Source: Neorhizobium sp. SOG26 (lineage in GTDB: Bacteria; Pseudomonadota; Alphaproteobacteria; Rhizobiales; Rhizobiaceae). Taken from it: DNA of 64,000 nucleotides. The position numbers were made by a program, and so were the translations under genes. The notes beneath the pieces were generated by a model that saw only the letters and a program-made list of their open reading frames with translations, searched no databases and was not told the DNA's origin. Where the stretch lies: positions 981,501 to 1,045,500 of the forward strand of contig NZ_CP025513.1 of the NCBI RefSeq assembly GCF_003491345.1. Reading direction: 5' to 3'. This document shows, in pieces, positions 28,108-37,187 of the stretch (position 1 is the first letter of the stretch; every line of letters starts with the position of its first letter).

Positions 28108-29211
28108 ATGAACAGGGTCGGAATCGGCATCATCGGGTGCGGAAACATTTCTGGTGCCTATCTCAAGGCCATGACGACCGAGTTTCCAATTTTGGATATT
28201 CGTGGTCTGGCCGACCTGAACAGCGAACTTGCACAGTCGCGCGCCGCGGAGTTCGGTCTTGTTGCACGGTCGATCGACGAACTGCTGTCGGATCCGCAGA
28301 TAGAAATCATCCTCAACCTTACGGTACCAAAGGCCCATGTAGCGGTCGCGATGCAGGCGCTGGAGGCGGGCAAGCACACCTATTCCGAAAAGCCGCTCGG
28401 CATCAACTTCGCCGAAGGCAAGAAACTGGCTGATGCCGCGCGCAGCAAGGGGTTGCGGATCGGCGCCGCACCCGACACCTTCTTCGGTGGCGGCCACCAG
28501 ACGGCGCGGAGCCTGATCGACCAGGGCGTCATCGGCGTGCCGGTTGGTGGCACGGCGACATTCATGTGCCCCGGCCATGAACGGTGGCACCCCAACCCCG
28601 CCTTCTACTACGAAGTTGGCGGCGGTCCGATGCTCGACATGGGGCCATACTACATCACCGACCTCGTGAACCTGCTCGGCCCGGTGTCAAAGGTTGCAGG
28701 GTTTGCCATCACGCCGCGCTCTGAACGCGTCATCACCAGCGAGCCACGCAACGGCGAGCGTATCCCGGTTGACGTGCCCACCCATGTGGCCGGTGTCATG
28801 GCCTTCGAGAATGGCGCAGTCGTGCAGATCGGCATGAGCTTCGATGTCGCGGGCCACAAGCACGTGCCGCTGGAGGTGTACGGAACGGAAGGTACGCTGA
28901 TCGTGCCGGACCCAAACCGGTTTGGCGGGCCGGTGGAGTATCTCAAGAAGGGCGGCCAGTTCGAGGAGCAAACCCTCACCTCGCCTTATGCGGACGGTAA
29001 TTTCCGCTCCATTGGTGTGGCCGACATGGCTCATGCCATCCGATCTGATCGGCCGCATCGTGCCAATGGCGATCTCGCGCTGCATGTCCTGGAGGTCATG
29101 GAGGCCTTTCAGACGGCATCGGAACAGGGGCGCACGATCGAAATCACCACGAAGGTGCAGCGGCCGGCGCCGCTGTCCGATTCACTCGTTGATGGCCGAC
29201 TGGCTAAGTAG
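28108..29211 (+). CDS. Gfo/Idh/MocA-family oxidoreductase
   Basis: 367-residue NAD(P)-dependent sugar oxidoreductase. The Rossmann motif IGIIGCGNISGAYL is at the N terminus and the family EKPLG catalytic-lysine motif is present near residue 96. It lies 23 bases after the ROK regulator and 17 bases before a ThuA-type gene, an arrangement like thuA/thuB for trehalose-type disaccharides in Sinorhizobium, where products are 3-keto-sugars. The specific sugar is unknown. GGGAGG precedes the start. Confidence 0.88.
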   Translation: MNRVGIGIIGCGNISGAYLKAMTTEFPILDIRGLADLNSELAQSRAAEFGLVARSIDELLSDPQIEIILNLTVPKAHVAVAMQALEAGKHTYSEKPLGINFAEGKKLADAARSKGLRIGAAPDTFFGGGHQTARSLIDQGVIGVPVGGTATFMCPGHERWHPNPAFYYEVGGGPMLDMGPYYITDLVNLLGPVSKVAGFAITPRSERVITSEPRNGERIPVDVPTHVAGVMAFENGAVVQIGMSFDVAGHKHVPLEVYGTEGTLIVPDPNRFGGPVEYLKKGGQFEEQTLTSPYADGNFRSIGVADMAHAIRSDRPHRANGDLALHVLEVMEAFQTASEQGRTIEITTKVQRPAPLSDSLVDGRLAK

Positions 29212-29228
29212 GTTTTGGAGGAAAGTGC

Positions 29229-29870
29229 ATGCGTGAAGCCTTGATCGTATGGGGTGGTTGGAGCGGCCATGAGCCACAGGAATGTGCGGAAGTGATCAAG
29301 ACCATGCTCGAGGGGGACGGGTTCAAGGTCTACCTGGAGCATTCGACGGAAGCGTTCGCCGACCCCTCCATCCATGACCTGAGCCTGATCGTTCCGATCA
29401 TGACGATGTCCAAGATCGAGAAGGAGGAGGTGAAGAACCTCGCGGCGGCCGTTGAAAATGGCGTCGGTATCGCAGGCTACCATGGTGGCGCCGGCGACGC
29501 GTTTCGGGAATCGGTTGAGTACCAGTTCATCATCGGCGGACAATGGGTGGCCCATCCCGGCAATATCATCGACTACACCGTCAACATTACCAAGCCGGAC
29601 GATCCACTCATGGAAGGGATCACCGACTTCCCATATCATTCCGAGCAATATTACATGCATGTCGACCCTTCGAACGAGGTGCTCGCCACCACCACCTTCA
29701 CCGGCGAACATGCCTATTGGATCGATGGCGTGGTGATGCCGGTCGTCTGGAAGCGCAAATACGGCAAGGGCCGCGTCTTCTATTCCTCGCTTGGCCACGT
29801 GGCGAAGGAGTTCGAGGTGCCGCAGATGAACACGATCTTCCGCCGCGGCGCAAACTGGGCGGCGAGATAG
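29229..29870 (+). CDS. ThuA domain (trehalose-utilisation-like) protein
   Basis: 213-residue cytosolic protein with the class I glutamine-amidotransferase-like fold of ThuA. Visible motifs are IVWGGWSGHEPQE at the start and GIAGYHGGAGDAFRE in the middle, followed by the VWKRKYGKGRVFYSSLGH segment near the end. ThuA proteins act with Gfo/Idh/MocA enzymes on oxidised sugars. GGAGG precedes the start, and a terminator ends the operon. Confidence 0.87.
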   Translation: MREALIVWGGWSGHEPQECAEVIKTMLEGDGFKVYLEHSTEAFADPSIHDLSLIVPIMTMSKIEKEEVKNLAAAVENGVGIAGYHGGAGDAFRESVEYQFIIGGQWVAHPGNIIDYTVNITKPDDPLMEGITDFPYHSEQYYMHVDPSNEVLATTTFTGEHAYWIDGVVMPVVWKRKYGKGRVFYSSLGHVAKEFEVPQMNTIFRRGANWAAR

Positions 29871-29899
29871 ACAACTGCCAGGTATTCCCGTTGACATGA

Positions 29900-29934
29900 A
29901 GCGATCGCCCAACATGCATGTGGCGGTCGCTTTT
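29900..29934 (+). terminator. Rho-independent terminator after the ThuA gene
   Basis: AGCGATCGCC and GGCGGTCGCT form a ten-pair stem with one G-T pair, followed by TTTT. It separates the sugar operon from the thiamine riboswitch. Confidence 0.8.
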
Positions 29935-29954
29935 CCTTTCTGATAGCGTTGCAC

Positions 29955-30042
29955 CGATGACAGGGGCGTCTGGCGTATGCCGGGCTGAGAAGCACCCTTT
30001 GAACCTGAACCAGATCATGCTGGCGGAGGGAGTCGTTAGGGT
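29955..30042 (+). promoter_or_regulatory. TPP riboswitch (THI element)
   Basis: The conserved CTGAGA box (29985-29990), ACCCTTTGAACCTGAACCAG and the CTGGCGGAGGGA pyrophosphate-binding segment (30020-30031) appear in the right order and spacing for a thiamine pyrophosphate aptamer. It lies about 45 bases before thiM. With no strong terminator between aptamer and gene, control is more likely at translation initiation, with the thiM ribosome site sequestered when TPP binds. Confidence 0.93.
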
Positions 30043-30086
30043 TCTGATTGAGCTCAAGCGTCCAGGCTCCGCCGAGAAAGGCGATG

Positions 30087-30899
30087 ATGCAGACGCAGCT
30101 TTTAATCCAAAGTCCGGGCCAGATGCTCGAAGAGATGCGGGCACAGGCACCATTGGTCCAGTGCATTACTAACTTCGTTGCCATGAACATTGCCGCGAAC
30201 GTCTTGTTGGCGGCGGGCGCCTCTCCGGCCATGGTCAGTGCGCAAGAAGAGGCGGGTGAGTTCGCATCTATTGCTGGTGCCTTGACCGTCAACATCGGTA
30301 CGCTCTCGCCTCTTTGGGTCGGTGGCATGAAAAGCGCTGCGAAGGCGGCGAGGGAACACGGTAAGCCATGGGTGTTCGATCCGGTCGCGCACTATGCAAC
30401 GACTTACCGTCGCGCCGTGACTGCCGAACTCGTCGCACTGAAACCGACGGTTATCCGCGGCAATGCCTCCGAGATCATCGCCTTGGCTGGCACGAAATCG
30501 GGAGGCAAGGGTGTCGACAGCGGGGATGCTGCACGCGCGGCGGAAGGTCCTGCGCTGGAATTGGCAAAGCAGCTTGGTACCGTGGTTGCCGTGACCGGCG
30601 AAACCGACTTCGTCACCGACGGCCAGACCTCCTGGAGGATCCATGGTGGTTCGCCGCTGATGCCAAAGGTCACGGCCTTGGGATGTTCATTGACGGGCCT
30701 CGTCGGCGCATTCGCTGCCGTCCGGCCAGACAACCCACTCGACGCGACAGTCGCAGCACTGGCGCTGTTCGCGGTCGCGGGTGAAGCCGCAGCCGCTCAG
30801 GCCTCGGGACCAGGTTCGTTCTCCGTCGCCTTTCTGGATCAACTGACCGCGATCGATGCTGGCACGCTGGATGCTCAGGCAAGGATCGAAGGAGCATGA
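30087..30899 (+). CDS. thiM: Hydroxyethylthiazole kinase
   Basis: 270-residue ribokinase-fold enzyme that phosphorylates 4-methyl-5-(2-hydroxyethyl)thiazole for thiamine salvage. Family marks are VQCITNFVAMNIAANVLLAAGASPAM near the N terminus, KPTVIRGNASEI and the catalytic-loop cysteine in ALGCSLTGL. Two adjacent ATG codons (30084 and 30087) follow GAGAAAGG; the second has the better spacing. It is first in thiMED under the TPP riboswitch. Confidence 0.94.
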   Translation: MQTQLLIQSPGQMLEEMRAQAPLVQCITNFVAMNIAANVLLAAGASPAMVSAQEEAGEFASIAGALTVNIGTLSPLWVGGMKSAAKAAREHGKPWVFDPVAHYATTYRRAVTAELVALKPTVIRGNASEIIALAGTKSGGKGVDSGDAARAAEGPALELAKQLGTVVAVTGETDFVTDGQTSWRIHGGSPLMPKVTALGCSLTGLVGAFAAVRPDNPLDATVAALALFAVAGEAAAAQASGPGSFSVAFLDQLTAIDAGTLDAQARIEGA

Positions 30900-31531
30900 A
30901 ACAGTTCGACCTTTCGCTTTACCTCGTTCTCGACCCAGACCTTTGCGAACCAACGGGAATGGTCGAGACCACCCGCCTTGCCGTTCGCGGCGGTGTTACC
31001 ATGGTTCAGTTGCGCGACAAGAAGGCTTCGACAGCCCGCATGATCGAAACCGGCATGGCACTAAAAGCAGCTCTCGCCGGCACGGGTGTCCCCCTCATCA
31101 TCAACGATAATGTCGAGGCTGCAATTGCGATTGGTGCCGATGGCATCCACGTCGGTCAGGAAGACATGTCCGCCGATGAAGTTCGCGCCCGCGTCGGCAA
31201 CGAGATGATTCTCGGGCTCTCCGTCGATCGGGGCGAGCATGCCCGACCCGCAGACCCACGCCATGTCGATTATGTAGGTGTCGGCCCCGTTTTCCCGACA
31301 AATACCAAGCTCGACCACTCACCGGCGATCGGCTTTGACGGATTGGCGCAGCTCATCGGCATGTCTCCCCTGCCCGCAGTCGCCATTGGTGGGATCAAGG
31401 CTGAACACATCGGCGAGTGCCTGAATGCCGGCGCCAAGGGCGTCGCCGTTGTCTCGGCCATATGCGGCCAACCGGATCCTGAAGAGGCCGCCCGCCACAT
31501 TGCCCAGATGATACGGGAGGTCCGCCGATGA
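30896..31531 (+). CDS. thiE: Thiamine phosphate synthase
   Basis: 211-residue TIM-barrel enzyme joining hydroxymethylpyrimidine pyrophosphate and thiazole phosphate to thiamine phosphate. Conserved segments are TMVQLRDK, LIINDNVEAAIAIGADGIHVGQEDM and DYVGVGPVFPTNTK. It overlaps thiM and thiD by ATGA at both ends, so the three proteins are translationally coupled. Confidence 0.95.
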   Translation: MKQFDLSLYLVLDPDLCEPTGMVETTRLAVRGGVTMVQLRDKKASTARMIETGMALKAALAGTGVPLIINDNVEAAIAIGADGIHVGQEDMSADEVRARVGNEMILGLSVDRGEHARPADPRHVDYVGVGPVFPTNTKLDHSPAIGFDGLAQLIGMSPLPAVAIGGIKAEHIGECLNAGAKGVAVVSAICGQPDPEEAARHIAQMIREVRR

Positions 31532-32331
31532 TCCGCAACGTGCTGTCGATCGCCGGCTCCGATCCTTCCGGTGGTGCCGGTATCCAGGCTGATCTCAAGG
31601 CATTTGCCGCCCGTGGTACCTATGGCATGGCAGTGCTGACGGCGCTGACAGCCCAGAACACGCAAGGTGTTTCCGGTGTGCATGCCGTGCCAGCTGGTTT
31701 TGTTGCTGACCAGATCCGCGCTGTTTTCGCCGATGTCCGTGTGGATGCGGTGAAGATCGGCATGTTCGCCAATGCCGAAATCGCCGAGGCCGTCGCTGAC
31801 GTCCTTGCACCTTACCGATCGAGCGTGCCGATCGTCCTCGACCCGGTGATGATCGCCAAGGGTGGTTCGCCTCTTCTCGCGGCAGATGCGGTTTCGGTCG
31901 TGGCCAAGCGGTTGTTGCCCATGGCGACCCTCATCACCCCCAACATACCGGAAGCCGCAGCTCTTCTCGGGGCGCCGGTGGCGGCGAGCCGCGACGACAT
32001 GGCAAGGCAGGCGCAGCAACTGGGGAGGCTAGGTTCCGCGGTTCTGGTAAAAGGTGGACATCTTGAGACCGACGACAGTCCGGATGTTCTGGCCACGGAG
32101 ACCAGTCTGCAATGGTTCGAAGGCGATCGCATTGCGACAAAGAACACCCACGGCACCGGCTGCACGCTTTCAAGCGCCATTGCCGCGGAACTTGCCAAGG
32201 GCGCCTCGCCAGGCGAAGCAGTGAGCGCTGCGAAAAGCTATCTCGCCGGCGCCATTGGTGCAGCGGACGGATTGAGCGTCGGAAGGGGGCACGGCCCCGT
32301 CTCCCATTTCTGGCACCTCTGGGCGTCTTGA
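31528..32331 (+). CDS. thiD: Hydroxymethylpyrimidine (phosphate) kinase
   Basis: 267-residue ribokinase-family enzyme phosphorylating hydroxymethylpyrimidine and its monophosphate. Visible motifs are IAGSDPSGGAGIQADLKAF, the KIGMFANAEI segment, VLDPVMIAKGG and the C-terminal anion-hole signature TKNTHGTGCTLSSAIAA. It completes a salvage-only thiMED operon; de novo thiC/thiG genes are not in the window. Confidence 0.95.
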   Translation: MIRNVLSIAGSDPSGGAGIQADLKAFAARGTYGMAVLTALTAQNTQGVSGVHAVPAGFVADQIRAVFADVRVDAVKIGMFANAEIAEAVADVLAPYRSSVPIVLDPVMIAKGGSPLLAADAVSVVAKRLLPMATLITPNIPEAAALLGAPVAASRDDMARQAQQLGRLGSAVLVKGGHLETDDSPDVLATETSLQWFEGDRIATKNTHGTGCTLSSAIAAELAKGASPGEAVSAAKSYLAGAIGAADGLSVGRGHGPVSHFWHLWAS

Positions 32332-32384
32332 GGTCAGACTGGAGAAATCGCGGCCGAGTGAGCATCGGCCACGATCTAGTTCTG

Positions 32385-32888
32385 TTACTTGCAGGACGCG
32401 GCCTGGTTCAGCGCAGCAGTGACACCCGAAAGGGAGAAGGTGTAGCTTGTCGAGGTGCCGCGCTGCGAAGTCGCCTTCAGCGTCATGTTGCTGCCGGCCT
32501 TCATGGCGTTGATGAGAGCCGCATCAAAGCTTGCTTCCTGGGTCCAGCCGGAATTGCCCTTCGGCAGCATCACGAAGGACTGGCCATCGATGGTGAGCAC
32601 CATCTGCGAGCCCTCGCGCAAATTGTAGCCCATCACTGCCTGCGGATAATATCCGGAACCGTTCTGGTTCGGCGCTACGAGGAAATAGTTGTCGCCATGG
32701 TTCACGCTCGCCGGCTGGGCATCCTTGGGCGTCGTCAGCACGTAGCAGGTCGTGTTGCCGCTGGCTTGGTAGGAGTAGACGCCCCAGTCGTTGAACTTCC
32801 GCACCATGTTCGGGCTCGGCTGGGCCGAGGCGACCGACGTAACGGCTGTAACAGCGACAGCGGTAAGGGCGTAAAGCTTGATGGACAT
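32385..32888 (-). CDS. Invasion-associated locus B (IalB)-like secreted protein
   Basis: 167-residue exported protein with a cleavable signal (MSIKLYALTAVAVTAVTSVA, cleavage near residue 23) and the IalB-family pattern: FNDWGVYSY near the start, a central two-cysteine-type beta-rich region and a C-terminal TSYTFSLSGVTAAL segment. Such proteins are common in the periplasm of Rhizobiales; the name comes from Bartonella and does not imply pathogenesis. It stands alone; the 3' flank holds a GGCCGA/TCGGCC hairpin. Confidence 0.8.
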   Translation of the reverse strand: MSIKLYALTAVAVTAVTSVASAQPSPNMVRKFNDWGVYSYQASGNTTCYVLTTPKDAQPASVNHGDNYFLVAPNQNGSGYYPQAVMGYNLREGSQMVLTIDGQSFVMLPKGNSGWTQEASFDAALINAMKAGSNMTLKATSQRGTSTSYTFSLSGVTAALNQAASCK

Positions 32889-33146
32889 CGTGCCTCCATA
32901 GTCAGATATGGTGAGAGGAGCGGCCGGCGGGAAGCCGGCGCTGGAGCGCCATTGGAGAATTTATGGGTTACCGTAAAGTTAATTCTGCGTAAGAATGAAC
33001 CGCTTTGATACGCATTTGCGTCATCATATGGACCGCAATGTGAACGGCCTGAGACTTGAACCGGCTGCATCACAGTGCCCCCGCCCAGGCGGTTGCAAGC
33101 TGCCTCACACGCGGTCACAATTCTGTCATTCGAAGCCTTTGGCCGT

Positions 33147-35453
33147 TCAATCCGCCGCCTGGAGCGCAAGGCCGCCTTCGTCCGCCGAAACCCGAACGGG
33201 CACTGATTTTGCTGCAGGTACCTTGCTACCCTCGGCATGCTGGTAGAGCGGCAGAAGAATGTTGCATTCCGGGTAATAGGCGCCGCAGCAACCTTCCGGA
33301 ATGTCGTACGGTACAGCGCGCAACCCGCCGAGCGAGCGCGCGATGTTGTCGCTCGCAAGCGTCTCCAGCCGCACATCCTGTCCTTCGGTGATGCCGAAGC
33401 GTTGCATGTCCTTTGGGTTCAAGAAGATCACCATCCGGGTGCCTTCGACGCCGCGGAATCTGTCATGGTAGCCATAGACCGTCGTGTTGAACTGGTCGTT
33501 GCTGCGCAAAGTGATCAGCCGCAGCACGTCTTTGCTGGTGCCGGCGTCGAAGCTCGCGGAAAGGGCCTTCGGGAGCTTGAAATTAGCCTTGCCCGTCTGC
33601 GTCTTCCACTCCCGCTTGTTGGCGGACAGCGTCTTCTCGAAGCCTCCCGGCGTCCACATCCGTTTGTTGAAATCCTTGAAGATGGTGGGATACGTCCGCT
33701 CGATCGCGTCACGAACCTTGCCGTAGTCCGCCACCCATTCATCCCATGGAACATTGCGGTTGGGCGGCAAGCTGGCCTTGGCTATCTCCGCCACGATCCG
33801 GGGTTCGGATAGCAGGTGCTCGCTGATGGGTTTGTACCTGCCCTTGGAGGCGTGGAAGCAGGAGGTCGAGTCTTCGATGGTGACGACTTGCGGCCCGGTC
33901 TTCTGCTCGTCGAGCTCCAGCCGTCCAAGGCATGGCAGCAGGTAAGCAACGTCGCCATTAAACAGATGGTTGCGGTTGAGCTTTGTGGCGACCTGCACTG
34001 TCAGGCGCATACGCGGCCACGCGTCTTCCATCGGTCCCGTTTCGGGAATGGCGCGCAGGAAGTTTCCGCCAAGGCCAATGAATGCCTTGATCTCGCCGTT
34101 GAGGATCGCCTGGCAGGCGTCGACGGTCGTCAGCCCCTCCTCCCGCGGCGGGTCGAAGTGATAAAGTTCGGCAAGCTTGTCGAGTGGCACCAGTTCCGGC
34201 TTTTCGGAGATGCCGACCGTGCGCTGGCCTTGGACGTTGGAGTGGCCGCGCACCGGGCAGATGCCGGCGCCGGGCCTGCCGATATTGCCGCGAAGCAAGA
34301 GCAGGTTCACCAGCGACTGGACGGAACTCACCCCGTGCTTGTGCTGGGTAAGGCCCATGCCGTAGACGCCCATCACGGCATTTGCTCTGGCGTATATCTC
34401 CGCCGCCTCCTCCATGTCGGACCGATGCAAGCCACTTTCAGCCTCCAGCACGCTCCATGCCTGCTCCTCGCAGAAGCTTTGGAATTCGGAAAAGCCGTGA
34501 CAGTGCTCCTGAATAAATGTGTGATCCAGTACGCCGCCGGATGCAGCCTCGCGCTCAAAGAGCGACTTGCACATGCCGATGATCGCCGCGATGTCGCCGC
34601 CGGCCTTGAGCTGGTAGTAACGGTGGCTGATCTGGGTTTCCCCACCTGTCAGCATCTCGGTTGGACTCTGCGGGTTGGTGAACCGCTCAAGGCCCCGCTC
34701 CTTCAGCGGATTGAAGGTAACGATGGTGCAGCCGCGCTTCACCGCCTCCTGCAACTGGTGCAGCATTCGAGGGCTGTTCGATCCGGTGTTCTGGCCAAAA
34801 AAGAAGATCGCGTCCGCATGCTCGAAATCCTCCAACCGAACCGAACCCACCGGCTGCCCGATCACCTCCGGCAGCGCCACAGAGGTTGTCTCATGGCACA
34901 TGTTGGAACTGTCGGGCAGATTGTTGTTGCCATAGAGCCGGGCGAACAACTGATACATGTACGACGTCTCGAGCGACGCCCGCCCCGACGCATAAAACAC
35001 GGCCTTCTTCGGATCGTCGGCGCGAATTGCCTTCAGTTCGCGACCGATCTCCTCGAAGGCGATCTCCCACGACACCGGTTCATAGACATCCAGTAGGTGA
35101 TCGTAACGCATCGGGTGGGTCAGGCGACCGACGGCTTCCAGATGGTAGTCGTCCCAGGTCCGCAATTCGGAGACCGTATGGCTGGCGAAGAACTCAGGCG
35201 TGGCCGTCTTCTTCGTCAGTTCCCAGAAGGTGGCCTTGGCACCGTTTTCACAGAACTCGGCAGCGTGGGGCTTGGCCGGCTTTGCCCATGCGCAACTGAC
35301 GCAGGCAAAGCCCTTCTTCTTGTTTTGCCGCAGCAGGGCATCCGCCGTCGAGAGCCGCACCTTGTTCTTCAAAGCGTTTCGGAACAGGGACTGTACTGAG
35401 CCCCATCCTCCCGCGGGACCTTCGTAGCGCTTGATGCGGATGTTCGTTGTCAT
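33147..35453 (-). CDS. YdeP-type (FdhF-like) molybdopterin oxidoreductase
   Basis: 768-residue member of the DMSO-reductase superfamily. An N-terminal cysteine cluster (Cys51, Cys54, Cys68) suits an iron-sulfur centre with fewer ligands than classical FdhF. Molybdopterin-binding motifs follow (DSSNMCHETT, FFFGQNTGSNSPRM, NLLLLRGNIGRPGAG, CPVRGHSNVQGQRT) and the C-terminal nucleotide domain has LRSNDQFNTTVYGYHDRF. The substrate is unknown; YdeP of E. coli is linked to acid resistance. It is monocistronic, divergent from a TetR gene. No dedicated fdhD or electron-transfer partner is nearby. Confidence 0.88.
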   Translation of the reverse strand: MTTNIRIKRYEGPAGGWGSVQSLFRNALKNKVRLSTADALLRQNKKKGFACVSCAWAKPAKPHAAEFCENGAKATFWELTKKTATPEFFASHTVSELRTWDDYHLEAVGRLTHPMRYDHLLDVYEPVSWEIAFEEIGRELKAIRADDPKKAVFYASGRASLETSYMYQLFARLYGNNNLPDSSNMCHETTSVALPEVIGQPVGSVRLEDFEHADAIFFFGQNTGSNSPRMLHQLQEAVKRGCTIVTFNPLKERGLERFTNPQSPTEMLTGGETQISHRYYQLKAGGDIAAIIGMCKSLFEREAASGGVLDHTFIQEHCHGFSEFQSFCEEQAWSVLEAESGLHRSDMEEAAEIYARANAVMGVYGMGLTQHKHGVSSVQSLVNLLLLRGNIGRPGAGICPVRGHSNVQGQRTVGISEKPELVPLDKLAELYHFDPPREEGLTTVDACQAILNGEIKAFIGLGGNFLRAIPETGPMEDAWPRMRLTVQVATKLNRNHLFNGDVAYLLPCLGRLELDEQKTGPQVVTIEDSTSCFHASKGRYKPISEHLLSEPRIVAEIAKASLPPNRNVPWDEWVADYGKVRDAIERTYPTIFKDFNKRMWTPGGFEKTLSANKREWKTQTGKANFKLPKALSASFDAGTSKDVLRLITLRSNDQFNTTVYGYHDRFRGVEGTRMVIFLNPKDMQRFGITEGQDVRLETLASDNIARSLGGLRAVPYDIPEGCCGAYYPECNILLPLYQHAEGSKVPAAKSVPVRVSADEGGLALQAAD

Positions 35454-35570
35454 GTCAGGGTTCTCGTTGGGACGCCGCCTCGGCAGACCTGCCGCTTATC
35501 CCTTAATGGCTGCCGTTTCCGATGGTTCCGCCCCTAGCCCCAACGCTTTCGTCTATCCCGGAAGAGCGCA

Positions 35571-35606
35571 TTGACTCCTGCTGAGCAATTTGTACATTCG
35601 TACAAA
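35571..35606 (+). promoter_or_regulatory. Promoter with operator palindrome upstream of the TetR gene
   Basis: TTGACT (35571-35576) and TACATT (35593-35598) are 16 bases apart. A perfect inverted repeat TTTGTAC-ATTC-GTACAAA (35589-35606) covers the -10 box and the predicted start point, only 12 bases before the ATG. This is the layout of an autoregulatory TetR-family operator; bound repressor would block polymerase. Confidence 0.7.
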
Positions 35607-35618
35607 CTAGAGATACAA

Positions 35619-36311
35619 ATGAACGGGAAGCGTGTGCGTCCGAGCATTCGTGACAGCCTGCTGAAGAGCGCCGTGACGTTGTTTGCCCAGAACGGCTACA
35701 ACGCGGTGTCCCTGCGCGATATCGCCAAGGCCGCGGCCGCGAATGTTGGCAGTATCACCTACCATTTCGGATCAAAAGCCGGCTTGCTGCGGGAAATCTA
35801 TGCGCGGCACACCGAGCCGATGAACGCCCGCCGCCGCGAACTTCTCGGAGAAGCGCGGCGCATCAGCGATCTGGATGAGCGGCTGATGGCAATCCTGCGA
35901 GCCTATGTCGTTCCAGCCTTCATCTCCTCATCCGAAAGTGATGGCGGGGGCGCGGAGTTTACCCGCCTGCGCGCGATCATGTCGGCGGAGGGCAATCCGG
36001 ACGCCCGCGCGATCATTGCCGATGCCTTTGACGAGACTAGCCGTGCCTTCGTCGATGCGGTTGCCGAATGTCTGCCCGGCGCATCGCGCGAAAGCCTGGT
36101 CTGGCGCAGCCAGTTCCTCCTGGGTGGGCTCTATTACACACTCATCAATCCGGAACGAGTGACGCGCCTCTCGGGTGGCAAGGCGGAGGGCGACAATCGC
36201 GAAGAAGCGATCCGCGAACTTGTTGCCGCGACGTTTGCAAGTTTCCGTAGCCTGTCGGAGGCGGATGCGGAACCGGCTCCGGTTGTGACGAAACAGAGAA
36301 AGCGAGCATGA
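35619..36311 (+). CDS. TetR-family transcriptional regulator
   Basis: 230-residue repressor. The N-terminal helix-turn-helix is well formed (LLKSAVTLFAQNGYNAVSLRDIAKAAAANVGSITYHFGSKAGLL, residues about 15-58), and the C-terminal domain should bind a small ligand. It overlaps the amidohydrolase gene by ATGA and heads a three-gene operon with a TTT receptor, so it probably senses the compound taken up or hydrolysed by those proteins. The ATG at 35619 follows the operator. An alternative TTG start at 35571 would place the promoter inside the gene and is rejected. Confidence 0.88.
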   Translation: MNGKRVRPSIRDSLLKSAVTLFAQNGYNAVSLRDIAKAAAANVGSITYHFGSKAGLLREIYARHTEPMNARRRELLGEARRISDLDERLMAILRAYVVPAFISSSESDGGGAEFTRLRAIMSAEGNPDARAIIADAFDETSRAFVDAVAECLPGASRESLVWRSQFLLGGLYYTLINPERVTRLSGGKAEGDNREEAIRELVAATFASFRSLSEADAEPAPVVTKQRKRA

Positions 36312-37162
36312 ACGACCACGGAATTACCCAGCGGCGCAAGCCGACCTTTGTCTTGCCAGCCGGAAATTGCGACGCGCATTGCCATGTGTTCGGACCCGGC
36401 GACGTCTTCCCCTATGCGCCAAGCCGTCGCTACACGCCGCAAGATGCGCCCAAGGAGGCTCTAGCTGCACTGCATGACCGCCTCGGCGTCGAACGCGCGG
36501 TGATCGTTCAGGCAAGCTGCCACGGAACCGACAATCGCGCCATGCTTGATACCATCGCCTGGCGTCCGGACAGATATCGCGGCGTGGCGATTGTTGACGA
36601 CACCTTTGATGATCGTGCCTTTGACGAACTTGATGAGGGCGGCGTTCGCGGCGTTCGCTTTAATTTCGTTCGCCATCTCGGTGGTTCGCCGGACATGGAT
36701 GTGTTCAACCGCGTCATCGACCGGATCAAGGGTCGCGGCTGGCATGTCGTGCTGCATCTCGACGGAACCGATATCGTTCCTCTCGCCGACATGATCCGGC
36801 GCCTGCCGATCCCCTATGTCATCGATCACATGGGCCGCGTTGACACGCAGCTTGGTACGGCGCAGCCAGCTTTCCAGGCCCTGCTAGAACTCGCCCGGCG
36901 CGACGAATGTTGGGTCAAGGTCTGCGGCTCGGAGCGAATTTCCTCTTTTCCGTTTGATGCGGCGGTGCCGTTCGCTCGGGCGCTCGTGGAGGCGAGCCCC
37001 GAGCGGACGCTCTGGGGGACGGATTTCCCGCATCCGAACCTCAAGGAGCCGGTGGACGAGGCGGATCTCGTGGACCTCGTGCCGCGGTTCTCGCTGACGC
37101 AGGAGGAGCAGCAGCGGCTGCTGGTTGATAACCCCGCCCGCCTTTACGGCTTCGGCAAATAA
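36308..37162 (+). CDS. Amidohydrolase, 2-pyrone-4,6-dicarboxylate lactonase-like
   Basis: 284-residue metal-dependent hydrolase of the LigI-type amidohydrolase group. Metal and active-site motifs are recognisable: the HxH in NCDAHCHVFGPG, VVLHLDG, YVIDHMGRVD and LWGTDFPHPN near the C terminus. Relatives open lactones such as pyrone dicarboxylate from aromatic degradation or sugar lactones. The position between a TetR regulator and a TTT receptor for carboxylates fits a small organic acid or lactone substrate; which one is not known. Confidence 0.83.
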   Translation: MNDHGITQRRKPTFVLPAGNCDAHCHVFGPGDVFPYAPSRRYTPQDAPKEALAALHDRLGVERAVIVQASCHGTDNRAMLDTIAWRPDRYRGVAIVDDTFDDRAFDELDEGGVRGVRFNFVRHLGGSPDMDVFNRVIDRIKGRGWHVVLHLDGTDIVPLADMIRRLPIPYVIDHMGRVDTQLGTAQPAFQALLELARRDECWVKVCGSERISSFPFDAAVPFARALVEASPERTLWGTDFPHPNLKEPVDEADLVDLVPRFSLTQEEQQRLLVDNPARLYGFGK

Positions 37163-37187
37163 TAGCGTTTTTCAGGAGGAGGAGAAT

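Noticed and set aside
33816-35096. Plus-strand frame of 426 codons inside the molybdoenzyme gene
   Set aside because: No domain seen, opposite to conserved molybdopterin motifs.
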